Shown here one piece after another: positions 11,869-24,200 of a stretch of 64,000 nucleotides of DNA (positions are counted from its first letter, which is position 1; each line of letters begins with the position of its first letter). The stretch comes from Chondrosia reniformis (taxonomy: Eukaryota > Porifera > Demospongiae > Chondrillida > Chondrillidae), in assembly GCA_947172415.1 (NCBI GenBank), contig OX359193.1:4272501-4336500 (forward strand). Reading direction: 5' to 3'. A program made the translations under genes and the position numbers. The notes beneath the pieces are model-generated. The model was not told the origin of the DNA and made no database searches. It saw only the letters and a program-made list of their open reading frames with translations.

Positions 11869-12668
11869 CCCTTTTCGGTTTTCACTTTCGCTACCCCCTT
11901 GCCATTTTATAGCCACTTTTTGGTTTTCATATGTCATCGGATAAAGTTCTTTTTGCAACAGCTATCCACCTTTCGAAGCTTTAGTTAACTTGAATGTGTA
12001 GTTAAGGCAAGTCTTCAATATACTGTGTTCAAATTTTCTTCATACTAAACTTACAGCATTCTCAAGAATCCAGTAGTGACATTGACAGACATCTTGTATA
12101 AAGCAACTAATCCCAACAGCAAAAAGTTACAGAAGGATTCCATCTAGACATTGCCAGGAAACTTCTGTCTATGCACTCTTCCAGGAAACGATCAGTCTAT
12201 CTACTAATGGATACTCCCCCAGCTTTCCTAGTAATGCAAATAAGTCAAAGGAGTGCAAGTATTGCAGCATGAAAAAACATCGAAAACGAACCATCTTTTG
12301 CTGCAAATTTTGTTCACCAAACTCTGATATCCATCTTTGTCCAACTACCTGTTTTGAGAAGTTCCACACATAGAAAAACCTTAGCTACAGCTTGTAACTT
12401 GCAAAAAAGATTTCCGTTATGTTTCGGCTGCCATTTTGACAATTATTGTAATCTTGTAAACCTTGCGTTTTTCTATAATCACCTATATACTTTCATTATT
12501 ATGATTGTAACTTCTTTCATATAGATTGCTATGAATTGTAACTTTACTAACAAACTGCTATCAATATATTAATTGTACATATGAACATGTATTCCAATTG
12601 AATAAAAAATGGCAAAGTCGAACATCTGGCCTGAAGCGCCACTTTATTGGCTATACAAAGTGAAAGGT
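11869..12668. mobile_element. piggyBac-type element inserted at TTAA, carrying a transposase C-terminal finger relic
   Basis: Flanked by TTAA at 11865-11868 and 12669-12672, the piggyBac target. The left end starts CCCTTTTCGGTTTTCACTTT; the right end, reverse-complemented, starts ACCTTTCACTTTG. Plus-strand frame at about 12200-12370 reads CKYCSMKKHRKRTIFCCKFC, then LCPTTCFEKFHT-stop, the cysteine-rich C-terminal domain typical of piggyBac (DDE_Tnp_1_7) transposases. The catalytic core is gone, so this is an internally deleted, non-autonomous copy of 800 bp. The flanks contain a tandem repeat that preserves an unoccupied version of the site (see findings). Confidence 0.75.
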
Positions 12669-12831
12669 TTAAATTGGCAATATTGTGGTCTCTACAAGGT
12701 CTTGCAAGCTAGATTAGGGCTCATGCGTAGAAGGTTTTAAGTTCCAAGATGAAGGGGAATAGATTATTTTCTTAAACATTACCATAACAGGAACAATAGC
12801 AAGGCATTCTGGAAGTGGCAGACCCTTCAAA

Positions 12832-13680
12832 GTGAGCTATGAGATTAAGAGGCTAGTAGAAGAACAAATGACAACAGATGATGAGACTACTGCAACACAA
12901 CTTCAGCATAGGCTTTCAAGCAAAGGATATAGCCTTTCTCTGAGTACTATTCTTAGATGTAGAGAAGCTCTGGGGTGGACGTATCATGGTAGTGCATACT
13001 GCCAATTAATCGGAGAAGACAACAAGAGGAAGAGATTAGAGTGAGCACAACAATATGTGGGTGAAACCACTACCGGAGGATGTCATATGGACTGATGAGA
13101 CAACGGTACAGTTGAAGACTCACAGACTGTTTTGTTACCAAAAGCAAGGTCAAAAGTCAAAGAACAAGCCAAGGTACATATAAGAAATGTGCAACTTAAA
13201 AGCAGATATATATATGTGCATTTATGTATAGGGCTAAACATCCAGTGAAGGTGCATGTGTGGGCTGAGCTTGAGAGGAAGAACTGGAATATGCATCTTTG
13301 ACGGGATAATGGATGCAGTAACCTATACTAGCATTTTGGAGAAAACCTTAATGCCTTTCATCAAGAAGGCATTTCCAGATGGGTATTGTTGTTTCATGCA
13401 GGACAATGACCTTAAACATACCTCCAAATATGCACAAGGGTTTATTATCTCGAATGGCATATATTGGTGGAAGACACCCACAGAGTTCCCTGACTGCAAC
13501 CCTATTGAAAATTTTTGGCATGAGCTTAAGGAATATCAAAGACAGGTAGTAGAGCCATGAACAAAAGATGAGCTGATGCAAGGAATCTCACAATTCTGGG
13601 AAACACTTGATGTTGCCAAATTGCCACGTGTTATAGAATTAAATCGAGATGCAACAGGCTATTTAACTGTAAACAGTTGA
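12832..13680 (+). pseudogene. Tc1-like transposase, near complete, with a short intron
   Basis: A DD34E/D Tc1/mariner transposase. The helix-turn-helix N-terminus (QLQHRLSSKGYSLSLSTILR) ends at a stop at 13044. It is followed by VIWTDETTVQL (first Asp) at about 13085, CCFMQDNDLKHTS (second Asp) at about 13390, and DCNPIENFWHELK (third position, Glu) at about 13495. A 58-bp insertion at 13174-13231 has GT..AG borders and, when removed, restores AKHPVKVHVWAG in frame, so it looks like a spliceosomal intron. In-frame stops at about 13042 and 13558 and a shift between 13044 and 13080 make it inactive. Confidence 0.8.
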
Positions 13681-13879
13681 ATTTTCAATTAGCCAATTGC
13701 AAATAAATGTTTAATTATATTAAGTTCATAGCTTTAATAATACCAACTGATCTGCACCTACTATATTCAAACTGTTACTTTTGCATAGAGGGGTAAGCAG
13801 AAGTTCTATCAAGGAACTACATCAAGCTGCCTGAGATAGTGTTATCTCATTTATATTGGCCCCTTCAATTTGCACAGTA

Positions 13880-14260
13880 CAGTAGTACCCCTTTTGAGAG
13901 ACCACCCTCAGAGACCAGTCTAAGATAGTCTTTCAAAAGGGGTGGTCTCTCAAGGGAGGTGTCTGCCATCTTTATCCTTCACTGCACCCTGAATTTGTGT
14001 TTTTCCAACGCCCCAAATCCATTGCTACCTCACGGCAAGATTTGCCCTTCTCAATTGATTTAAAGACTCCTATCCTTTCTTCCAAGGTCAAAACTTTCTT
14101 TTGGAGCTTGCTAATGCCATTTGATGCTGAAACTAAGGTAAAATTGATGCACATCGACTCGGACACAAAATTTGGCGCAGTTTATTACGTCAGGCAGTCG
14201 TTAAAGAGACGTTACATATGCGGTCGCTGGTCACGTACTAGGGGTGGTCTCTACTGAAGG
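13880..14260 (-). mobile_element. Tigger-like MITE with a CENP-B N-terminal fragment
   Basis: The left end reads CAGTAGTACCCCTTTTGAG, then AGACCACC, preceded by TA. The right end contains the complement ggtggtctct near 14230-14250. The minus strand encodes KKVLTLEERIGVFKSIEKG, then SCREVAMDLG, which is the CENP-B/Tigger N-terminal DNA-binding helix-turn-helix. The rest of the transposase is deleted. It keeps the ends and the start of a pogo/Tigger element, a usual way such MITEs arise. Confidence 0.75.
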
Positions 14261-14452
14261 GTTTTTTATTATGTAGCATGCATCTGTCACTAGCGAAGCT
14301 GGTCTTATGAAACTGGAAGTATACCTCAGCCTATGGCACAGCAGTACCTGGTAAGCACAGCCACCTGTATCACAATACTACTCACAAGCTTTGAGATTGC
14401 CGATCAATGACACTGCATACATCAGGTCTGTACATACTATGGGATTGATATA

Positions 14453-14888
14453 CAGTGGGCCCTGGTTTAACCGACCTCGACAACTTTATTTAACCGAATG
14501 AATCGACTGAAACCAATCTAAATCGTATTCCCTGTAATAATTTAGGCCCTCGTATATCCGACCTCGGTTTATCCGTATCCGAAACTATTTTCCGATCCAA
14601 ATTTAGGTGTGTGTATATTTTTAACCTTTATTATCCAACAATTGCGGAGTAGATTAAGAAAAACGATTGACCGTCAGCGATATCCTTAAAAAATCGTCCT
14701 TGAGGAGGATTCCAACAGCACAAAGAGGAGACTACCATGCCACAAGAAGATGAAATAGGCATTTTTGACTATTCGTGCTTAAGGTTACTCTATCTTAATC
14801 ATTATTTTGAAACCCTTTTTTATCTGACACCTAATTTATCCGACATTTTTGGTTGAAACAAACGCTGTTGGTTAAACCAGGGCCACTG
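14453..14888. mobile_element. pogo/Tigger-type MITE
   Basis: Terminal inverted repeats: CAGTGGGCCCTGGTTTAACC at the left, and TTGGTTAAACCAGGGCCACT at the right. TA duplications at 14451-14452 and 14889-14890. The interior repeats 'tatccgac'-type subterminal motifs. No ORF. Confidence 0.85.
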
Positions 14889-14949
14889 TATATAATGTAC
14901 CTCTTTAAGTAATACTTTACTAATGCTGTGTTCATGCATTGCTGCAGAC

Positions 14950-15880
14950 TGTTAGTACTTCACCAAGTCATCCCACAACTGCCCAGTTCCCAGTAGCACA
15001 GTGCCTGCTGCCTCAGTTATGTACATACCATGACATGCTGTAATTTGGAATGACATTATATCTTGATGCTTATATACATTCCTACAGGCAGGTTATTAAT
15101 ACTTCACCAGTACATCCTGCAACTGCCCACTTCCCAATGGGTCAGTACCTCCCACTCCAGCAGCACTCAGCAGTACAGTCCCCAGCAGCCCAAACAGCAT
15201 CAGGCATACCAACACCCAACAAATCATGTCCATGCTGATGCAGACATTCCTGCAGATAGCTATTCATTCATGTCACTGCCACTTCACCAATTACATGAAC
15301 TGGACATAATTCATGCTATGATTAATGGTAAAGATCCTCTTGATTGGCCAACTGTTGCAGGACAACCAATTAATGAATTTTGAACACCCGGTTTGGCTAC
15401 CATGGCTTTCCCAACATTCCCATGTGGTAAAGGTGATCCCACTACCAAGGATCGACAAACTAAAGTCACACTAGCAGACTCTTTCAAGTACCTCATGCGC
15501 TATAGTGACACAACACTGGAAGGTTCACCATGATTGCATTTTGCTTCCCATCCTCACTTTCCATACTGGGATTTGAATATAAAGCAGCGCCACCAGCCAT
15601 TATCACAATCCAAAGTGTATTTGTAGAGACCTCCTGCTGATGCCAATCTGACAGTGCCAGCGACTTCCCCCGTGAAGACCAGTAAGAAAAACTGCCTCTA
15701 TTTCGAAGGCCACCATGCCAATCATTCTAAGCGGTCCGTCAGATTTGTCAGCTTCAGTGCCACACAGCATAGCACACTGTCAGTCCTTCACCAGGAAAAA
15801 CACCCCTTAGTGCTTCTAGACTGCCAGATTAAACAGACAAACAAGGTGACAAAGATTTGCAGAACTTCTTGAACAAGTCT
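14950..15880 (+). pseudogene. Helitron replicase N-terminal (Helitron_like_N) relic
   Basis: Broken plus-strand frames. At 15380-15600 they read PGLATMAFPTFPCGKGDPTT, then VTLADSFKYLMRYSD, then HFPYWDLNIKQRH, the diagnostic block of the Helitron_like_N domain found upstream of the Rep nuclease and PIF1-type helicase. A stop at 15381 and further stops separate the pieces. The following 15654-15870 frame does not match a known part. The Rep and helicase domains are absent. Confidence 0.7.
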
Positions 15881-16034
15881 TCCATCATTCAGTGCTTACC
15901 AAGAAAACTGGACCCATAGGAATGTCAACCTGCCAAGCCTGAGTATACCAAGCTAAATGACCTCAAAGACAAGCCAAACTTCCACCATCTATCAACCAGA
16001 GCCAAAGTCATTTCTGTTCACACGCCAATTGTGG

Positions 16035-16330
16035 TGACTGGTGAAAAGATGTAATCTTTGCTGATGCCACAGCAACAGCACCCCTTACACTTTCGGAAAA
16101 CAGTGTTGACCATCTCATCAAAGGCAATACCTATTCCTTCACTGATCTCATTGTCAAGACTTTTAACAACAAAAAACAGTTGTCTGACTCGAGACATGCC
16201 ACAATTGCAACAGACAATGACATTACCGATGCTGCAAAGCAACAGCGATATACTTGTCATTGCAGGATGTGGAAGTTGTAGGAGTGCCAGTGTTTTCATC
16301 CTAATTCAAATGCCACTGAAGAATCATGAT
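16035..16330 (+). pseudogene. OB-fold (RPA-like) fragment
   Basis: Plus-strand frame at about 16050-16235 reads FADATATAPLTLSENSVDHL, then NTYSFTDLIVKTFNNKKQLS, resembling replication protein A-type OB folds ('..DATG.APLTLW..'). Flanking frames are broken. Such OB folds occur in Helitron-like elements and other mobile proteins; the Helitron relic just upstream makes a shared origin plausible but unproven. Confidence 0.5.
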
Positions 16331-16349
16331 TGTTTGGAGCAGCCTTAAA

Positions 16350-17435
16350 ATTTCAAAATTATTAAGTGTTATCCACCCAAAGAGAATCATAGAGTTAAAA
16401 TATGTGTATATTCGTATGCAGCTGGTGCTTGTAATGATTGCTTTGCTGTTGTGTAAATCAAAACTCACCAAAGATATATGTATGGGAATATTACTAACTA
16501 TACGGAGGTATTTAAACTGTTTTTTAGCACGATGACGGAAGAATGTGAAGTCATGTTAAGGAAGATAAAAGGGCTTTAGTCAGTAATACTGCGGTATTAT
16601 TGATAGCTATTAGGAATTCAAAATTTAGTACTGCATACCTTGACTCTATGTTCAAATGCACCTTTTTGCTGCTAAAATGAGGTACTTTATGGCCTGAAAG
16701 TTATTACAATGCCAATCAAAGAGTGAAGTGTTAGCTTCACTGGTACCTTATGACTGTTCCTTAGGGATAGGCTGCCTTATAGCGATCATCACGTAACAAG
16801 CGCTAATTAGGTAAGAATTTTCGTTTTTTAATGGTTAGAGTGAATGCGTTATTTAGCGTTAGCGGTTACAGGATATAGCTACGTATATGTATAGACTTAA
16901 AACAGCAGCCATCTTTTGGCTTAATTGATTTACGTATTGCATATAATCGTCTCGCTTTGTATCTTATTAATGTCTTATCTAATCTTTTCACTTCGTATGT
17001 ATCGTATTACCTATATGATTAATGTCTAATATAATCGTGAAAATGGCTTTTCAGGGGCTCTAGTAATACATGATTCACTTCTCTAGCTATCGTCGACTAC
17101 TTAGTTTTACGCACCTTTTGTTCACGAATAATTCGTATGCAGCAACGTTGCAAAGCCACAGTTGAACTTATGAGCAATCTGATTAGCGACTGATATTCCT
17201 CTTGGCTTTTTTTGGGGGCATTATCTTCTCAGTAATTACTATCGTAAACGAAAATTGGCGATCCTTAGTATGAATAACACCTTACAGCGATCCTCGACCA
17301 CTTGCGTCAACGTATAGTATACATGTATATAATATCCCAGTTACACAACTTTAGGATTTGCGCAATATTAACATCCGGCTATAAAATTTCACCATTTGCA
17401 TTTCAATTGTGTAAATCATCCCATGAATATACTTA
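16350..17435. other. No gene or clear repeat seen
   Basis: AT-rich sequence without a convincing ORF, splice pattern or terminal repeats. Lies in the gene-poor region between VKORC1 and the TMEM134-like gene. Confidence 0.5.
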
Positions 17436-17439
17436 TTTT

Positions 17440-17654
17440 CATATCTTGGGAAATACAGCTCAGACGCCAACAGACTTCTTAATTCTTACTAAATTTGAAT
17501 GTTGAGAAATGGCGTCTATTGCAGAAGTGAAGGAAAATTGCCAATGTGCTTAAGTTAGAAGATCCTCATAGTCATCTTCAATAGATTCAGTGAGTCTTAT
17601 TTAGTAAAAATTAAGAAGTCTGTTGGCGTCTGAGCTTTATTTCCCAAGATATGA
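17440..17654. mobile_element. Foldback element with 55-bp arms
   Basis: Arms at 17440-17494 (catatcttgggaaatacagc...) and 17600-17654 (...gctttatttcccaagatatg) are near-perfect reverse complements. They contain cagacgccaacagacttctt. The ~105-bp loop has no ORF. Target duplications were not clear. Confidence 0.75.
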
Positions 17655-17659
17655 AGGAT

Positions 17660-18510
17660 TAAACAGCATTTACTAATCTATTAAAAGTGTATTTTCACAG
17701 TTTTCTTCCCAACGGATGGACGAATCAAACGGCCTTCTTAATTTTGTTAGAATACAATGTAACCTTTTAAATGAAGTATAGAACGTAGCTCTAGCTTTTT
17801 CCTAGACTAAGCACATAGTGTCTGAGAGTTTTAAAATCGGCTCTATTTAACACTTTATATCTTCAATATTGGTTGTTCAATCTCGCTCAAATATTAGACT
17901 TTGCTGACATTTAAATAAACGCTTTGATGTATACCAGTTTAAGGTAGCAAATCGTTTCTGTTAGAACAAAACTTGCTTTTAAAAGTGTTTATGAACAAAC
18001 GTGAAAACACGCAAATCAGTTATATGGTGCCTGTGTTTTCTATTAACTTAATACCACCTTAGGTATCCATCAGTGAATCTGTGTAAATGTTAGATACATC
18101 CTATAAAACTTAGCATTTCCAAACCATGGTCACATGAGTATTACACAAATAAGACCTAGTGATGCTACGTGTTGCTGAATGTAAGTATTTATCACTATAA
18201 ACATGCATGTACATGCATATGTATTAGTTATAGTCCAGAGGCAAGGTCTATACGTAGTCAAAATAAAATAAGAAGATGAGGCAGAACCGAGGCTGAGAAA
18301 TTATATTTCGGTGAAAGTCTGAGGCATTGGGCTGCAACTGATTTATACCTTATGACATTCAGGGAGACAGAGATTAAAACAGCTAGAATGCAAAAGAGTA
18401 TGTGAAATTTGCTTCATGACTAAAGAAATGGTCAGTGACAAAGAAAACGGATCCATAAGATTTGCTACTTTACTTCTTTGTTCACACTGTACATCCTATT
18501 AATTATATAG
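17660..18510. other. No gene seen downstream of the TMEM134-like gene
   Basis: AT-rich; the 3' UTR of the minus-strand TMEM134-like gene should start just left of 18515. No other feature was recognised. Confidence 0.5.
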
Positions 18511-18514
18511 CAAT

Positions 18515-21228
18515 TCAATCTGTATACGGTAGAAAATTGCCCTCCCCCTTTATACCCATTACCATGGAAACAAGCTGATAATGAGACACTATTTACTCTA
18601 CAGAGTTTGATTTGCAGATTAATGCAATATGTGGCAAGAACAAGTTTATACATCATCAGAAGTGAAGTAAATGCATTTATTTTTGTCACAGGTGATTAAT
18701 TTAGTGGCTGAATCAATTTTCATGGGTTCCTATGCTCTTCTAGCCACTTATAGATCTGGGCTCCCGAATGACGTGGGAAAATGAAACAACTTGTATCATC
18801 CCTATACAGAGAATACTACTATACTCTCTAATAACTTTCCATGAAGATTTCACAATCAATGTCTTAACATAAAAATACATGTAACTCACCACTAGGTATG
18901 ATCACAGCAATTCCCATACAAATAAATATTAGACCTCTTGCATATAAAACAGAATGCAAGACTTCCAGAGTGACTCCAAAACAAGAAAGTGTTATACCAA
19001 CTGCTAGAAAGACATAAGAACAGACAATAATCTGCAAATTCTTCCTACCAGCACACTGCTGAAAACACCTATATATGTATAAAAGTGAAATATCAATAAA
19101 ATTGGGGCAAGCATAATCAAGTAAACATACGTAATAAAAAAGCAAGTATTTCAAGTTAAAAACTCGTGGGCTGATGCCCCCGCACTCAAACTACTTGGCC
19201 GCATTATTGGGCTTTAATGTATATATATATTCTTAATCTTAACGATTGAGGACGCTTAAGTGTCCCGAACATTATAAATCACGATGGATAAGCTTTCTGA
19301 GCGCTGCGATTTGCAAAAATGATGTACCAGTGTATAAATAAAGTATTACATAGTTGCATATGAACTTGTATTATGTATATAGTTATCTATCTATACTTCT
19401 GTAACATGTGGAAGTGCTGGGAAGGATTCTCAGCAGAGACAACTCCTTCCCTATGTATCTTGGTCTGAATTCCCAGTACAGATCATCAGTTGGGCTGTTA
19501 GTTTCACCTTCCTCCTAAATGATGTATTGTGTGGGAATTCATCTAGTCATTTTTTAATTCAGCAGATAAAGCAGGCAATTTTTTACCATTACAAAAACGC
19601 TGTGAAAGACACAGAAATTCTTGGAGGGTTAAACTTAGTCACCTAAAAAGAGGAATAATTGTGAAACTCAGTGAGTTTTTTGTTGCATGCAGTCTTTTAA
19701 AGTATAGTTGTATGCTGCAGCATTGTTAAAAATATAAGCACACCCCTCATCTTGAGGAACACCCCAGCTAAGAGGATGCACTTCATGCAACAATGCCAGA
19801 AGACAAGGGCACTAGAGGCACAGGTGAGGAGGAACAAAGCAAGGCTTGACAAGGTTCAGAAACAGTAAACTGTGCTTCTGGATAAAGAATTGTCCCGCGA
19901 TGTAGTAGCAATAGTGGGGGAAGCTGATAAGGAATTTCAAAAGCTGCCAGAAACAGGCTTTAAGAGAATGCTCTGGGAGCAACAGGTGTTATTCCATCCC
20001 AGCTAGACTCTCCCACCAACTTGAAGTTCTACAAAATTGTGCTACTAGAATTATTCTAAAAGAAAAAAGGATTTCCTCAGCTACCATTCTTAGACAAAGG
20101 CTTGGCTGGACCACCTTAGAATTACGTCGAAAGCACCACCTCTACTTAAACATTTTTAAAACAACTCATCCTCCATATCTTGGTAATCTTGCTATCAGAC
20201 AATCTTCAATTCACTACACTCGAGAATCATCCCTAAATCTTTATCCTCCACTGCCATCAACAGTTAATGGAAAGAGAGCTTACTCATACATTGAAAAAAA
20301 AAAATGGTGGACACGCGTATTTCTGCAGCTCTCCCGTTCGAAGGTGTTTATGGTGACTTAGCCAGATTAGGGCTCCCTATTCCTATAGTTGTGAGCCTTG
20401 AATCGCAAACCCTCACGCTGGAGATTGCTTTATGGAATGCCAGGTGTTCCCACGCAGGTTTTTCTGTGACCCTGTTCTGGCCTACATGGGAAAACGTGAG
20501 CAGAGACAACAAGAGGAAGCGCACAAGGTGGCGAAAGAAACTGCCAGCAGAAAACAAGGTTGAATGTGCCAAGAACAACACAGGGAGTTCTGTGGATGAC
20601 CCTGCTTGCGCTACTGCTCTGATGTGAAACTGCCAGCAGAAAATAAGGTGGTATGTGCCGAGAACAACACAGGGAGTACTGTGGATGACATTGCTTGTGC
20701 TACTGCTCCGATGAGTGCCCCTCCTGTCATGACTCCCCCTGACACACCAGCAGTCTGTAATATCGAGAAGGTGCGTTTGGAATCGGATGGTGATAATGAG
20801 GATGAAGATGACCCTGCAGTGCTGGATAAGATTGTGCAGTGTGGCCAAAATGTCTATGATAAGGTGGAATTTGTTTTGGAAGAAGGTACTGGACCAGCAC
20901 TGAGGTTTGCAGACATAGGTGGGGGGGTAGCGATGATGCTTGATCCGGACGATGAACAAAATGAGATGAATGATGACAGTGCGAGAAAGTACCTAAAGGC
21001 TTGAAAGAGCATCGAGTATATGCGAGTTAATGGACGTCCTGGCCTCACACTACATCGTGGCCCCTGTCGTTTCTGGACTGCTATTATAGTTGCTCCTAAT
21101 GTAGTTCAACTTGGATTTTTTTTACCAATAAACACTTTTATTTTTATTCTCCAACTTTAATGTATATGTTATGGTGGGCTCCTTGTAATGTAGCCAATTT
21201 GGCTAATAGGCCCTCCCACCTAAAATAA

Positions 21229-21260
<32 letters not shown>

Positions 21261-24200
21261 TGCTACATGCAAGCCTCCAAAAGGAACTCTCAGCTTTACT
21301 TATGGCTCTGCCTACTAAATCTAGCTGTAGTCCATTTCAGATCTCCCCTTCACCACAATATCATCAATTTAGACTGCAACAGCTGCCACTTATTTGGAGG
21401 ACCCATTGTGGGGATATTGATGCTATCCTGGTTCAAAAGGTTACATTGGATTACACTGTGTCATTATTAAAGGAGATGTACAGAAATGACAACAATATTA
21501 CCATCAGCAGGTATCAGGAGAAGATGGAAAGGAAGGGAAATATCGACACAATACAAGAGAATGCCATCCGATATATAGCTGGCTATGTTATCAAGAGGCT
21601 GCAAAAGAAATATTATAAGAAAAATTCTGTAAGTACCTGCCAGACTTTGGACACCATGACAGCAAATACAGATGTTGATCAGGTTGCATACCAAGAGGAA
21701 GACTTTCTAGAGTACACCACTACATGGCTGAGAGTTGTTGATCGTGGTGGACTCTTTGAAGTGTCGGTTTATGACTTTTTCTTGGAATTAGAAGTTAGCA
21801 TATATCCAATGTTCAAGAAGAGCCTCTCACCAGGTGGTGTTGCCCTTTCAAAGAAAGAAGTCATGTGTATTGTATTGCATGATGAAGATGTCCTCTTCCT
21901 TTGGTTAATGCTAAGTGTTGAACTCAATGAAGAAAAAGGCAATGTCGTGTTGAGAGATTTGATTGAACTATGGGTAACATTGAGTGGCTATTCAATAGCT
22001 TCAAGACTTCTTGAAGAATACAAAGAAGCAACTAGGGGAGCCACCAAAGGAAAAGCTCCTCTGCGAAAGCAGTTATTCCTGCAAGACAACAGACAATCTT
22101 CTCATATTATAAGTGAATACAATTATACAACTCAAATTAATTTCTATACATTTACAGTTGTCCTGCAAGTAAATATTTCATAAGGATCTAACACGTGTTC
22201 TTCTCTTTCTAAGTGGATCTGGATTCAGATAGGAGCTAGATCTAGAGGTGGCTAGTTCTCTTTCCCAGCCCCTGACAATACCTCTGACCTTCCTAGATAA
22301 GACACTGCTCACACGTCAAATGTCTTTTCCTTCTTGTTTGACTCATTTTCGTATACTGTGTAAGCTCATTGTTTTAAAATAAAGGCACTATGTTGTGGTC
22401 TTAGAACGCCCACACAAGTTGCATTCCTGCCTGAATTAACACCAACTCAAGGGCAGATTGAAGCTCGTATATCACTGAAAGCAGCATTACCATAGGAGTA
22501 ATTTTTTCGTGTGAGACAAATTTTCGCTATTTTCATGGTTTGTTTCTCAATTCGCAAAAATTTGTACACGCGGGTTATTTGGCGGGTCTGGACATTCTCT
22601 TCGCTGCTGTTGAACTATATGGCACTGCTGCGTTACTTCAAGTCGGTCAACAGCCACCTTCCTGACCCTGTGGGTCCACTTTCTGACGATATCCCACCAC
22701 GGGCAATTCGGCAAGCGAACCGAAAAGTTTTGTCGGCCGAGAAACGAGATGCCAGTGCGAAGTCGCGTACACGGGGACCATATGGTCGACTAACAGATAA
22801 ACAGCGAGCACAGATTGGCAAGTACGCGGGTGAGAACAGGAATGCTGCAGCTGTGAGGAGATTCTCAAAGGAATTGGAAAGGCCACTGAATGAGAGCACA
22901 GTGCGTTCAATCAAGAAGAACTACTACCAGGATCTTTGGAAAAAGACGTCAGTGGGTAAGAGCCTGGATGAAGTGTCGGTGACAAGTCTCCCACCCAAGA
23001 AATGTGGCCGCCCATTGCTGTTGGGTGAGACAATTGACTCTAGTGTACAGTCATACATCCAGGTCCTACGGGAGAATGGTGCTGCTGTGACCACCTCTAT
23101 TGCTGCTAATGGTATCATCAGTAAAGTTAATCGAACACTGCTTCAAGAATACGGTGGGTCTGTTGCGCTCACAAGAAGTTGGGCTCAGCGTCTACTTCAC
23201 AGAATGGGATTTGTAAAGAGGAAAGGTGGCACTAAGACTCGAGTCCTACCTGTAAACTTGGATGATTTGGGTTCAACATTTCTCCAACAAATTCAAGTAA
23301 CAACAGAATTTGAGGAGATTCCCCCACAATTAGTGTGGAACTGGGACCACACTGCACTGAGCTATGTCCCTGCATCAAAGTGGACAATGGAGAAGAAAGG
23401 TGCAACAAGAATTTAAATTGGCGGATTCAGTGACAAACGACAGATCACAGCATTGTTTGCTGCAACACTGAGCTGTGATTTTCTCCCCATTCAGCTAGTG
23501 TATCAGGGGAAAACAAACAAGTGCCATCCTGAGTACCCCCTTCCACCTGATTGGCACATCACCCATACCCCATACTAACTGGTCAAATGAGCAGACAATG
23601 TTGGAGTATATTGACAAAATCATTGTCCCTTATGCATCCAGAATAAAGAAAGAGCTGGGACTCCCAGATGATCAACATGCTTTTATGATTTATGATGAAT
23701 TTAGAGGGTAGATTACTGTAGATGTCATTGCAAAGTTAAGGCAACACCATTTTGAGATGGTTCTGGTTCCACCCAACTGCACTGACTGTCTGCAACCCCT
23801 TGATGTGAGTGTGAACAAGCCAGCCAAAGACTTTCTGAAATCAAAATTTCAGGAGTGGTATCCATCACAAATCCTCCAACAACTGGAGGAGGGTACAGCG
23901 CCAGACAAACTCCAGCCTGTTGACATGCCACTGAGCATAATGAAACCACTATGTGCACAGTGGATTGTGGCCATGTATGACTACTTTAAGTCACATCCGG
24001 ACAAGCATGCACACACCACACAGCCCCAGTGCAACACCACCATTTGTGCCTTTCTGTACACCAAAGGATAGAATTGCCTAGGTCTAAACAACGTACATCT
24101 GATGCTCCTAATGTAACTACTACCACCATGGATTATGTAACTGACTCATTTGACAGTAGAATCAGCAAGGGCTTAACCAATCTGGATGAAAAGCCAAAAG

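Noticed and set aside
16018..16299. Cys-rich minus-strand frame of 93 codons
   Set aside because: Antisense to the OB-fold fragment; the plus-strand frame explains the composition better.
20348..20959. A 203-codon minus-strand frame
   Set aside because: It overlaps the plus-strand coding-like region containing the tandem duplication, has low-complexity Ser/Leu-rich composition and shows no family motif; most likely an antisense shadow.
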